The translations under genes and the position numbers were made by a program. The notes under the pieces are model-generated. The model saw only the letters and a program-made list of their open reading frames with translations. It was not told the DNA's origin and did no database searches. From Sipunculus nudus (taxonomy: Eukaryota; Annelida; Sipuncula; Golfingiida; Sipunculidae), in NCBI GenBank assembly GCA_026874595.1, contig CM049313.1:14691508-14755507 (forward strand): a stretch of 64,000 bases of DNA. The letters run 5' to 3'. This document shows positions 37,070 through 47,649 of the stretch, in pieces; the stretch's first letter is position 1, and the number at the start of each line of letters is the position of its first letter.

Positions 37070-37948
37070 CAATAAGAGGGTAGTGTATCCAAAAATAATC
37101 AAGTTTAACATCTTAATTCATTAATGAGACATATTTGGGGATCTAAAAAATGCCAATATCATAAAATTCCAGACCCTTCCTATATTATGGCGTAAATATG
37201 AATATTTTTGTATAATACTTATGTGTAAAAAATGGATCAAGAAAGGGTGTCCAATATTTTTAAAACCAATAAACACCTTCAGGTTCAGACAAATAACAAT
37301 TCATAGTATAAAGGAAGCATCGCAGTTAAAATCAATGCATCTGGAGAGGAACATGGAACACCTCATCCGTCAAATAAATAAGGGATACCATAAATTGTAT
37401 TCACAATGTGTCATTCATTGCAGGTGTATATGGTCAAATATTCATAATTTTATCCACAGAATTTTTATGAATGTCAGGAACTAATGTATGAATGCACTAG
37501 AAATTCAGAAATGCAACATCATCTCGGAAATGAACTTCTGTTCGGAAAAATGAAAGAATAAGCTGTTGAATAAAATATTTTTTTTATATTCTATACGTAT
37601 AGTGACTAATTGCTTAATCAGCAAAAATACATAATACATTCATATGATAATTGTTGTCAGCGACTTTTCCCCACTATTTGCAAACATAATCCTGTTTATT
37701 TGAAGTGAATATGTTACATATTAAACAAGCTATAAGCATTTACATACCCTACTCTCTTATCAAGGCTACCTGTCCGCAAGTGCCGTGCGTAAAGACGCGG
37801 TTGTCTTTAAATGGCCTAAAAGAGCAGTGTATAAAAAATAATCAATGTTAACATCTTAATTCATTGTTTGGACATACCTGAGGATCTAAATATACCTATG
37901 TCATAGAATCCTAGAGGGGATGCACGGTGGCCCTCCTAACCCATGGAC
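33950..37948. mobile_element. Foldback element with long inverted arms, inserted at TA
   Basis: The ends are inverse complements: GTCCATGGGCTAGGAGGGG at 33950, and the reverse of CCTCCTAACCCATGGAC at 37948. Both are flanked by TA. The arms match for more than 1 kb and each contains a second, diverged copy of the end sequence (from about 34716 on the left, about 37200 downward on the right). Removing the element and one TA restores the LINE reading frame, which proves the insertion and its size. The right arm holds a CT microsatellite (37028-37065). No transposase frame is present, so this is a non-autonomous element. Confidence 0.93.
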
Positions 37949-37950
37949 TA

Positions 37951-38837
37951 TTTGGAATCATTTACGGATAATTTGGGCTTGTTCAAATAAGGAATAACAT
38001 GTAAACAATCTCTTTTATCAATTTCCCTTTCCCTAGCATAGTTTTTCTTTAAAAATAATTTCTTTTTTCCATGATTCGAACTAGATTTGTGATTTCTTTA
38101 TTTAATATAAAAAGTTTCCTTATCGTTCTTTTCTTTTTATTATGTTTCTGCATATTAAGAAAAAGTTCGCCCTCCCCAAACCACTGTAATCTAGATCTTA
38201 CTATTAGTCCTTTGGTACGGTCCTCATAATAAACTTAAACTTCTCTTCTTATATGATTGTACTATATATGATTATATGGGTTGACGTTTAATTCATTTTC
38301 CGCTTGCAGAAGTTCTAGGACAAGTAATTTCCTTTGTTCATTTTTGTGTTTATTTATTCTTACAATATCTCATAGAAACTGTTTTTATTTTAAACCATAC
38401 ATTCCCACCATTGTTTTGCATTAAGTCATGTATTCTTTCGTTCCTTTTATATAATTCCGCTCTTGTAGAAATGAGAGATTAAATTTCCAATAGGACGGTC
38501 CATATTAAGGATTATTTATTGAACATATATCTGCAATAACAGCTGAATGATCCGTCAAGATTGCTGGAATAATTTGTACATCATTCACAATGGTATTTAA
38601 CTAAGAGCTGGCCAACAAGAGGTTCCAATTTACGATGACTGAATGGGTTAAATGACTGCCATGAATAGTTACGTGTAGACGGATTCTGGATTATCCTTAG
38701 GTCAATAAGGTCAAAATTAGATTTTAAATAATTCATGAATTTAACGGATTTAATTATGAGACTAGAGATTATTTTCCCTGCGTCGAGATTTGACAGGCAC
38801 ATGTTGAAATCCCCACCCCATATAACTTGTGACTGTC
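37951..38837 (-). mobile_element. L1/Tx1-like LINE, 5' part (endonuclease)
   Basis: On the minus strand from about 38840: GQSQVIWGGDFNMCLSNLD, which is the 'GGDFN' block of the apurinic-type endonuclease. Then come DLIDLRIIQNPSTRNYSWQS ('DxWRxxNPxxxxYTW') and YGPSYWKFNLSFLQE, followed by the linker VRSRLQWFGEGE before the reverse transcriptase. The element is 5'-truncated near 39746 and interrupted by the hAT-type insertion at 38846 and the foldback at 33950. Without them the visible LINE is about 2.2 kb. Confidence 0.9.
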
Positions 38838-38845
38838 CTGGGTGC

Positions 38846-39737
38846 TAGGGTTGGGCCGAGTACACTGTTAAAGTACTTGAGTACGAGTACGAGTACTTGA
38901 CAGTTACCTGAATACAATTACGAACACAAGTACAGGTATGCTCTCATGTACCTGAGCACAAGAACTCATGGTTTGTACTCAGTGCGAGTACAGAGTACAT
39001 AAGTTTATTTCCTCAAAAGTACTTAACAAATCTGTTATTGCCAATTACTGTTATTTCTTGTTCTGTATCAATACCATTATGTACCCATTGTTTATTATTC
39101 AATACATATTTTTTAACTGTATTTTCTGACCATAAAAGCAAAATAAACTCTTGCATAAGTCCACGATTTTTTAATACATCCACTAATGGAGTATCATTGT
39201 GCAATTATTTAAAAAATTTAGAGCTAAGAGAATGTGCTAACCTCAAGTAAATATAAACTCTGATAACCGAGTTCTGAGGATGGGATCTCAAGTAAATATT
39301 AGTTCAATTTCAGAAGAGGTAATAATATTTAATAAATATGCTCCGCCAAATCTGATTTCAACAGTCCTTATTCATTCAGGTTACCATATACACACCTTTC
39401 TCGATTATAAATAAGGCCTATGTATTGATTTCATACCAGGTGGCTAATAAGTAACGAAAATAAAAATAGAGTTCAACTGCATAAGTTTGTTTTTTGTAAG
39501 TGCTTTGCAAATTAATATTGTATTTATAGATACTTTACTACAAGTGAAAAACCTCAATAATTTTAGGAAGTACTTGAAATGCACTCATGAGCACTTGAGT
39601 ACTTTGGGCCAGTTACTGAGTACGAGAACAAGTACTTTGAGATTTATTTGGCTGAGTACGAGTACGAGTACGAGTACACAGCAAGAATATTTAAGTACGA
39701 GTACGAGAACTGACTACTTGTGCTCGCCCCAGCCCTG
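38846..39737. mobile_element. hAT-type non-autonomous element with 8-bp target duplication
   Basis: The left end TAGGGTTGGGCCGAGTAC matches the inverse of the right end, CAGGGCTGGGGCGAGCAC. The flanks are CTGGGTGC (38838-38845) and CTGGGTAC (39738-39745), an 8-bp target duplication with one change. Both subterminal regions are packed with AGTACGAGTACTTG-type words. The inner 300 bp are AT-rich and no transposase frame is visible. Terminal sequence and 8-bp duplication are as known for hAT elements. Confidence 0.93.
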
Positions 39738-39745
39738 CTGGGTAC

Positions 39746-40345
39746 AGCAGTATCTCTAGCTGGAGAACATACTATGGGGAATCATGGCTCAGCTTGGTCT
39801 ATGGGTAGGAGAAGCTCCTCCCTAAATGATAATATGTGTTTTCCCTTACAGCGAGATAACTTGTTTTGGTTTTATGTGGTCAGCTTAAACTATCTATAGG
39901 TATAAGCTATATTTACTAAACGATTATATTAATTTCTTTTAGCTAGATTTATGGGGTTTTTTTGTTTTGTTTTTTTTTAGAACTTGGCCGGGGACTATGT
40001 CGGATAGGCTTGTATATGAATAAGGAAATCTATCATTACTGAACGTTTTGTGTTCTAATAGCTAGAGAACTTAGTCTTAGACATCGGTGGTTGCTTGTCC
40101 AAAGGATGTTTTGCGTGGCCTATTGGTGGCTTACCTTATTACCATATTTTTTGCTAAAAGCTGCAGAGTTTGCTTGGGGATACTGGTAATCAACTTGGTC
40201 TGTGTATATGGATGTCTAATTTGATTGCAGCAATTGTTTTTTTTTTTTTTTGTTTTTTTTTTCTTGTACCTGCAGACCTTGCGCGGGGACAATTACGGAT
40301 AGCTTTCTCTAAGGGTAGGAATGTCTATCATTACTAAACGATTGT
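39746..40345 (+). pseudogene. Array of six decayed TM2 exons with their introns
   Basis: Six segments before the intact TM2 exon look like it: about 39753, 39853, 39978, 40061, 40163 and 40273, steps of 83 to 125 bp. Each has an AG acceptor, then a form of GAGAACTTGTTTGGGGACAT, then GGTCAGTTAGGTTTGTGG. The intron piece 'tctatcattactaaacg' also recurs (near 39908, 40030 and 40325), so exon and intron were multiplied together. The first copy still reads ENILWGIMAQLGLWVGEAPP before a stop. Others are broken by indels. Confidence 0.82.
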
Positions 40346-40363
40346 TTTGTGTTTGTTTTGTAG

Positions 40364-40588
40364 CCAGAGAACTTGTTTGGGGACATTGGTGGTCAGTTAG
40401 GTTTGTGGATTGGAATGTCTGTTCTGACGCTGGTAGAAGTACTTGAACTGGTCTTTAAACTGTGCAACATCTTCACGACGAAACAGGTGTCGGTAGGCAC
40501 ACAGACAGGCAAGACTGGAAGAGAAGCCGTCGGTAAACCGCCATACATCAAAGACACCACTCACAAACCGAGGAAATTACCCATGTAG
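40364..40588 (+). CDS. DEG/ENaC last exon: TM2, selectivity filter, C-terminal tail
   Basis: After TTTTGTAG the frame starts PENLFGDIGGQLGLWIGMS, followed by VLTLVEVLELVFKLCNIF. The 'DIGGQLGLWIGxSxLTxxE' segment is the TM2 hallmark, and Gly-Met-Ser is the G-x-S selectivity filter. A hydrophilic tail of about 36 residues, rich in Lys and Thr, ends at TAG (40586-40588). The exon is intact and joins phase 0 to VPAYQ of the previous exon across an intron of 8.07 kb. It is the one intact member of an array of decayed copies that precede it. Confidence 0.96.
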   Translation, partial: PENLFGDIGGQLGLWIGMSVLTLVEVLELVFKLCNIFTTKQVSVGTQTGKTGREAVGKPPYIKDTTHKPRKLPM

Positions 40589-40679
40589 CATGGTGTCAGG
40601 TTTGATTCTATGGATTATGAAATGAGACTTCCACGGGTTTACTGATACCCTTGATATGTATATCGAATTTTTGTTCTAT

Positions 40680-41465
40680 TTATTTGTTTTTATCTCAGCT
40701 GACTTACATTCAGCTTAGTTATTGCGATCACCCTATGTCATTCGTCCATCTGTCCGACCGTCTGAGTGTCCGTTAGGAGGGCAAAAATCGTAACCAGATT
40801 ACATAGAATATTCTAACTGAACACCCAGGGAGGTCAATAATAATTTCCAAGGACAGTGGCATTGATTGTCATGATTTATTCCATGCATATTGATCATGGA
40901 GAGTTTCATCAGTTCCTGAACACAGGTGGAACCACCTTTATTTTTGTCTAATTTTAACGAATTACTCCCTGTTTTTGAGACCTTCAAATGAAGCAGTCCG
41001 GCCGTTAACAGTGCACAAACAGTAAGTTTAAGACCGGGAAATTTCTTACTGGCAAATCCTCTTAGCAATCTGAAAATAGGTCATTGTGATATATATTCTG
41101 CGATCCAATGTCACGATTTAAAACAAACAAAGACAGTCATATAGGGCACTAAACTTTACTGGTTGACATTGAACCGTGAAATATGACATCCAAGCATGTC
41201 TTTGAAGTCTGTTTTGAACCCTGAAATTTTATATCACTGATATCTATATTCTGTGACATATAAAATTGACATTCGCATTGGGAAAGTCTAAATTCTGCGA
41301 GATCCGGGGAAATCTCCATCAACCCCTGATTTAAGGACATGATATTCGATATTATGTGAGCTACGTGTGGAAACCTTAATTTTGAGCACCGCGAAAGTCA
41401 CACAGGGTACAAATTTAATGTCTTTCTAAATGTAAAGGGAGGTCTCCTTGGACATCTGAAATTAG
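40680..41465 (-). repeat. Array of the AGGTCA repeat family, minus orientation
   Basis: Inverse-complement versions of the units at 3-5 kb. It begins 'ctcagctgacttacattcag' near 40695 (the hairpin end) and is followed by 'gtccgttaggag', 'aatcgtaacc' and 'aaggtc'-type cores near 41080. Strongly diverged. Confidence 0.7.
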
Positions 41466-42487
41466 GATAGGCCAGCGACCTATATTCTCCTAGTTAAGTG
41501 AAAGAACATGATTTGAACACCCATATTTTCACAATTCGTCACTATTGGACCTTAACACTTGTAATTTGATAAAAATCAGGGGAGTTTCCTGTAAAACTTC
41601 CTTGGAAGACTGGAATAAAGTTATAATTATAAATGTGACATATTCTGCAAGCTCTGTGAAAAATATGATTTTACTACCCTGTTACTCAGACTGGCATACA
41701 TTGTTGCAGTTGCATATAGGAAATTCTAATTAAGCATCTAGGGAGTTCCTGGTAAAATCTTCTTCGAGAACAAAAGGTCACTCTCGAAGTCATACATTCC
41801 TAACCAAGTTGTTTTTCCCCATAATATAACATCAATGATTTATACATGCGTCAGCTGTATGTATAATTCTGCCAACCGTCATGGCCCATTTGCCACATGT
41901 GTATGCAACTGCTTCCCTTTTAATGCATGTCTTATTTACGGAAGTTAGTATGTCAGATTTTACATTTTGAAAGTATCTCACGTGTCACCCTGGGCCAGGC
42001 AACACTGGATTTAAACTATTGGCACGGTGTTATAGAGACCGGTCGTGTTGTTGAAAGGACCTGACACCTCAAACAGAGGCGAGGCGTCAACCCATCGCTT
42101 CTCTAGGCCTTGGCAAAGCCGAAACAATAAAGCAAGGCTATCTGGTGATCTCCTCATTTACCATTAGAACCGAGATGAAGTCTCGCTTGGACCGACCTTG
42201 CCTCCGTTAGGTTCTAAGCCCTAACTTTAAATGCACGGAATCAACATAATATATGGCAACCACCTCCCACTGGTACAGGTTAATAGTAGTCCTTAGAGCA
42301 TAAGGATTGTGCTCAATAATCGTCTGCAATGTTCGGGTCCATAGATCGAGTATTTTGGGCTTTGCCAGTCAAGTTAAATACAAGCTACTAAGCGTGAAAG
42401 AGCCTGTAGATTGATTGATGAAAATGAAATACACAGAGTAAAGTTACAAGGATTGTGTTGAAATGGCAGTCACTATATATTTATATG

Positions 42488-42556
<69 letters not shown>

Positions 42557-42570
42557 ATAAATAGATAGAT

Positions 42571-42632
<62 letters not shown>

Positions 42633-42815
42633 TGGCCAGAAATAGAAACTTTGTTTCCAGAAAAGTATTCTAGTAATGTTACTGGGTAGGGCGACAGAGA
42701 AATCTGATTGTGATGTCAATCTAAACATGATAACATCCCTAGCTGTTCAGATTCTCGATTGACAAAAATACTGAAAGTTGTCTAACATTTTATATCTAAC
42801 GAATGTTAGAATTTA
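41466..42815. repeat. Direct duplication of 1.3 kb, left copy
   Basis: Runs from 'ggccagcgacctatattctc' to 'gaatgttagaatttatggtg' and is repeated at 45132-46408 with few differences apart from microsatellite length. It starts with repeat units of the AGGTCA family and contains a dispersed segment (about 42000-42230) that recurs in inverse orientation at the window's right end. A TA/GATA microsatellite sits in the same place in both copies. The two copies flank 2.3 kb with a broken gene. Confidence 0.95.
42488..42627. repeat. TA/GATA microsatellite
   Basis: A long TA run, then 'aaatagatagatagat', then a second TA run. In the other copy (46133-46217) GATA units dominate. Confidence 0.97.
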
Positions 42816-42858
42816 TGGTGCATGCCTTGGAGGAAAATAAGACATATCATTAGCAGAA

Positions 42859-42974
42859 ATGGAAAATAAAAGGGAAGAACTTGAAAGAAGAACTAATGAT
42901 ACGGTAAGAGTTTAATATATTCTGCATAAAAGTTGTTAACATACTCATGTCAGTTATACCTTCCCACCACTGTA

Positions 42975-43032
<58 letters not shown>

Positions 43033-44049
43033 TTCAATAGGAGAACAAGAAGAAATCTGTGATCACCCAGACCGGACTTGATATGAGGTTTGGCCCAGTT
43101 AAAAGGAAGCCTAGATTTGACTCTGCAGAGCCATGGGATAAAGGTACAAGCCTACCACAGTCACAGCTTTGTTGGCAACCACTGCAACAAATACCTGCAG
43201 GTATGCATATTAAAACAGGGCACAACGGGGACAATCCGTAAAGTACTAAAGATTAATGTGTTTTGATTTAGTTGACTGATCATCTTTACCTGTTTGATAT
43301 CTCATTATAAAAAGAACCGGCTTGATTATATACCGACTAACATTAATCACCTTTTATAATTTCAGGAAAAGGTCTATACTGACCTGTGTGACAGAATGGT
43401 GAAAAAGGTGCACACCTTCACTAACAACAATTTAATAGTAAACCAGGCTTTCAGCACTGCACAGACCTTCAAAACGCTGAATAAACGCTTTGCAGTAGTC
43501 AACCGTATGATATCAAGTGACCGTGCAGTTATTTACAAGGAATGTGATCTCATAGGTGAGTTGAGCATTATCATGCAATGTTATTTTCTGTAAATAAATT
43601 AATGGTGCAAATCTAAGTATAAATTATTATATTATTAATTGATTTCCAGAGGAAAATATTAATATTATATATAACATATATATATACTATTAATATTATA
43701 TATAAATTTGAATAATATTAATTTAATTCCAGAGGAAAAAATTGATGCCTACCTAGGTTACTACCGGCGGCACATGAATAAGGCTCTGCTTCCAAAACAC
43801 CACATGTTGGAAGACCATGTAGTTCCGTGGATTAGGAAATGGGGTTATGGAATGGGGCTTCATTGAGAACAGGGTGGAAAGGGGATACATGCCGTTGTAA
43901 ATAGGCTAAAACGTTCTTCTTGGGCAATGCGGAACCCTGTGTCTAGGTTGTTATCAACAATACAGGAACAACACACACAATGTTCACCTGACCTTCAAAT
44001 CCATATTCCAGTCATCAAAAAGAGAAAATTACACAAGTCATCGGATTAA
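42859..44049 (+). pseudogene. Broken gene of a multicopy invertebrate protein family
   Basis: Two exons are secure: 43366-43555 (after TTTCAG, ending G then GTGAGT) and 43733-44049 (after TTCCAG, ending TAA). They join in phase: KECDLI, then EEKIDAYLGYYRR, then LPKHHMLEDHVVPWIRKWGY, GMGLH, a TGA at 43864-43866, and EQGGKGIHAVVNRLKRS. From memory, many proteins of sponges, corals, amphioxus and molluscs end with 'LPKxHxLExHxxPxxxxWGxGxGLxGEQGGExxH'. Their role is unknown and they may be transposon-derived. The TGA stands exactly where that glycine is expected. Upstream pieces 42859-42903 and 43041-43200 have plausible splice sites, but the second ends phase 1 against a phase 0 start, so the link is doubtful. 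Confidence 0.75.
42977..43029. repeat. TA microsatellite
   Basis: About 26 TA units directly before a putative splice acceptor at 43039-43040. Confidence 0.95.
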
Positions 44050-44137
44050 ACATTTCAGTGGAGCTATCTTTTAAGCTGTAATTATATTGACATATACATA
44101 GACATAAATACCTATAGAATATTGTAACAATATTATA

Positions 44138-44138
<1 letters not shown>

Positions 44139-44180
<42 letters not shown>
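44139..44180. repeat. TA microsatellite
   Basis: About 20 TA units in the 3' flank of the broken gene. Confidence 0.95.
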
Positions 44181-44183
<3 letters not shown>

Positions 44184-45131
44184 GTTTATTCATTATTCTA
44201 ACTTTGCATGTTTTTGCAGTTAAATTATGTGAAATCTGAAATTTTAGCCATTCCAAATTTAAAGCAAATGGTATCATATAGAATGTAAAATATTTTATAA
44301 TCATATTTGTATGATTGTATCCACAGGTCATTAATTGTGTCAGCAGCCTATCATACGCATGTGTAATGTGGTACATATAATACAGTTTCATAAGCAGGCT
44401 GAAGTTTTTAATTATATTCACTAAAGTTACAAAGTTAAGTGCAGTGACAACTGTTAATAACTTGTCATTAATATTTTTAAATTGTAAAACAGGTTTGTAT
44501 CACGTTCTGTATATAATATTTAATTGATATATAGATAAGAAAGGCATTTATAACACAGTTTGGTTGTTCATAGTTTGAATAAACTCCAGTCCGAATTTAG
44601 TCTGGCCCCTTCATACTGTTAGTGTTGTGTAGTTCGGTGCTATATATTTATGAAACACAATAGACAATAACCTTCTGATCATACCCATAGATTGCTCAGT
44701 ATATTGAATTTATGTATTTAAAATTTCATCTGAATAAAAATGCATTTTATATTAAATTTTACCAGTTTTGTTCACAAATCTCATCAAATGTTGACTTTTT
44801 AATGAACTTAGCTGATGCATACTACTTTGTGCTTGTTGCTCGACAATATCTCCTTTCTCTCTATGTCAAATTAAATATGGTATACATATTTATATTTCTG
44901 AGAAAATTATCTTTCCACACATATATAACATGCGAGGTTTGTTGTTTTAGATGATAAGTTATTAAGGGGAAAATGCAAGAAACCCCCTAGTTGATATGCT
45001 GTAAACAGGCCCCATCTATCCACTAGTGTGTAACCCGACACCCATGCTGGTAGCTGTCTCTCGCTGACACTGAGTGTCTGAGGAGAACAGGCTGCCCAGC
45101 CCATTAAAGCTCCACCTGCCTAACTGCTGTG
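44181..45131. other. No gene seen
   Basis: AT-rich 3' flank of the broken gene, up to the right-hand copy of the 1.3-kb duplication. A GC-richer 160-bp stretch before 45131 has no recognised identity. Confidence 0.6.
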
Positions 45132-46130
45132 AGGCCAGCGACCTATATTCTCCTGGTTAAGTGAAAGAACATGATTTGAACACCCATATTTTCACAATTC
45201 GTCACTATTGGACCTTAACACTTGTAATTTGATAAAAGCTGGGGAGTTTCCTGTAAAACTTTCTTGGAAGACTGGAATAAAGTTATAATTGTAAATGTGA
45301 CATATTCTGCAAGCTCTGTGAAAAAATATGATTTTACTACCCTGTTACTCAGACTGGCATACATTATTGCAGATGCATATAGAAAATTCTAATTAAGCAT
45401 CTAGGGAGTTCCTGGTAAAATCTTCTTCGAGAACAAGAGGTCACTCTCGAAGTCATACATTCCTAACCAAGTAGTTTTTCCCCATAATATAACCAATGAT
45501 TTATACATGCGTCAGCTGTATGTATAATTCTGCCAACCGTCATGGACCATTTGCCACATGTGTATGCAACTGCTTCCTTTTTAATGCATGTTTTATTTAC
45601 GGAAGTTAGTATGTCAGATTTTACATTTTGAAAGTATCTGAGGTGTCACCCTGGGCCAGGCAACACTGGATTTAAACTATTGGCACGGTGTTATAGAGAC
45701 CGGTCGTGTTGTTGAAAGGACCTGACACCTCCAACAGAGGCGAGGCGTCAACCCATCGCTTCTCTAGGCCTTGGCAAAGCCGAAACAATAAAGCAAGGCT
45801 ATCTGGTGATCTCCTCATTTACCGTTAGAACCGAGATGAAGTCTCGCTTGGACCGACCTTGCCTCCGTTAGGTTCTAAGCCCTACCTTTAAATGCACCGA
45901 ATCAACATAATATATGGCAACCACCTCCCACTGGTACTGGTTAATAGTAGTCCTTAGAGCATAAGGATTGTGTTCAATAATCGTCTGCAGTGTTCGGGTC
46001 CATAGATCGAGTATTGTAGGCTTTGCCAGTTAAGATAAATACAAGCTACTAAGCGTGAAAGAGCCCGTAGATTGATTGATGAAAATGTAATACACAGAGT
46101 AACGTTACAAGGATTGTGTTGAAATGGCAG

Positions 46131-46212
<82 letters not shown>

Positions 46213-46408
46213 TATATAGTGGCCAGAAATAGAAACTTTGTTTCCAGAAAAGTGTTCTAGTAATGTTACAAGGGAGGGCGACAGAGAAATCTGATTGTGA
46301 TGTCATTCTAAACATGATAACATCCCTAGCTGTTCAGATTCTCGATTGACAAAAATACTGAAAGTTGTATAACATTTTATATCTAACGAATGTTAGAATT
46401 TATGGTGA
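45132..46408. repeat. Direct duplication of 1.3 kb, right copy
   Basis: Partner of 41466-42815, in the same orientation. The shared end is 'gaatgttagaatttatggtg'. The GATA stretch here is pure (11 units), and the TA runs are shorter than in the left copy. Confidence 0.95.
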
Positions 46409-47155
46409 AACATTTAAAAAGCTCGTACAAACTGCTAAATTAAACAGAAGTTTTTATTACATTAATTATTACATTTATATATTTATATATTTTTAACACC
46501 CTGAAATAAAGCTAAGTTATTGTTTTTAATGATCGTTATATATTTTATTGTCCTTGGTCCAAAAGGCTAACAATATCTGGGATCAAAATATGATTACTTA
46601 TTTCTTTTATTGTTTTATGCTAAACTGCAAATGGCAATAGAAAAATTGGGATTAACTATACCAAGAACAAATCTTTTTTTTAAACAAAGACGCACTTCAT
46701 GTGCTCAATGTATAAATATGCTATAATATTACGAACTAATTTTTCTTATAACTGCTCTCAACATTCTTTGCAAGGGGTATTTAGGCGATTTATTTTATGT
46801 CATTCTGTAAATCGAGGATACGAACTTGAGGTATATCAGGAGATTCCAATAATCAACATCCTTCTTGGTCTTTTGGGTTTCATAGCCTAGTGAAATGACG
46901 TGTGGAATGATTTATTATTCTCACTTTGATTGTTTAACATTTAGAACGCTTATGGACACGGCAACGCTTAATTTTAATCCTGACATAAATCTGCAAGAAA
47001 AGGCTGCTCCCTCATTTTGATATTATAATGAATTTCAAATTGTTGACAAATTAGTTTTTTTACATTTAATAGCCCCATCTCATCACTATAGCTTTCATTT
47101 GGAATCTACTTATTTATATTAATGCGACAGCATTTCAGATAATTATAATGATAAA
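46409..47155. other. No gene seen
   Basis: AT-rich sequence without recognisable exon, repeat or element. Confidence 0.6.
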
Positions 47156-47570
47156 GGTCATAAAGAGTTGACTTGGGGTCCAGTTTCTTATAATGAATAA
47201 GTTAACAGTGAATTGACTCGGATCCAGATGTTTACAATGAATGAAGCAGCGGGAAGTTGACTCTGATCCAGGTGTTTTCTAGGGATAAGCTGTTGTATCT
47301 TGGTCCGAATTTAGATACTAACAAAGGATAACGTTATTGCCAAGGTTCCGGGTGTTCATTAAATACCAGGTTACATTCTACAAATACATGTTAGGAGTTG
47401 ATCTGGAGCTGGAAGTGTATTCAGGATCGGATCATCGGATCCGAAAAGATATGTTTATAAAGGAAACCGATTATCTTGACATCGGTAGGGCGGTATGTGA
47501 GATCTTCCTGATTGAAGATATGAGAACATGTTTTGAGGAGTTGTACCGGATCTAGACGTGTATCGTAAGG
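47156..47570 (+). repeat. Degenerate tandem array, 'gttgactcggatccag' type
   Basis: Units of about 55-70 bp read like 'agttgactctgatccaggtgttt' with 'ataatgaat' or 'agggataag' following. The inverse of the same motif makes the array at 61.3-62.8 kb. Single units also occur at 49.3-49.5 and 50.8-51.1 kb. Confidence 0.75.
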
Positions 47571-47649
47571 TCACGTGACACGGAATAATCGGGATTTAAT
47601 TGTCTATAAAATATTTTATAACATGACAAGATGATAGTTACGGATCAAG

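Larger units (their letters stand above)
25728..40588 (+). pseudogene. DEG/ENaC sodium-channel gene, 5' part missing, probably disabled
   Basis: Eight exons spell, in order, the second half of the extracellular domain, TM2 and the C-terminus of a DEG/ENaC subunit. Such proteins are trimeric plasma-membrane sodium channels gated by acid, peptides, bile acids or mechanical force. Exons: 25728-25891, 26398-26490, 29523-29628, 30096-30171, 30595-30647, 31425-31495, 32217-32292, 40364-40588. Intron phases agree at five of seven joins. Three defects are seen: no GT after the first exon, a one-base phase clash between exons 5 and 6, and an in-frame TAG at 32236-32238. Exons for the N-terminus, TM1 and the finger region were not found on this strand. 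Identity as a family member is secure. Whether it is dead, or only looks so through assembly errors, is not. Confidence 0.8.

Noticed and set aside
42444-42728. Frames rich in Ile-Tyr near TA runs
   Set aside because: Low-complexity translation of TA microsatellites. The same holds for frames near 2.0, 12.2, 22.8, 44.1 and 46.1 kb.
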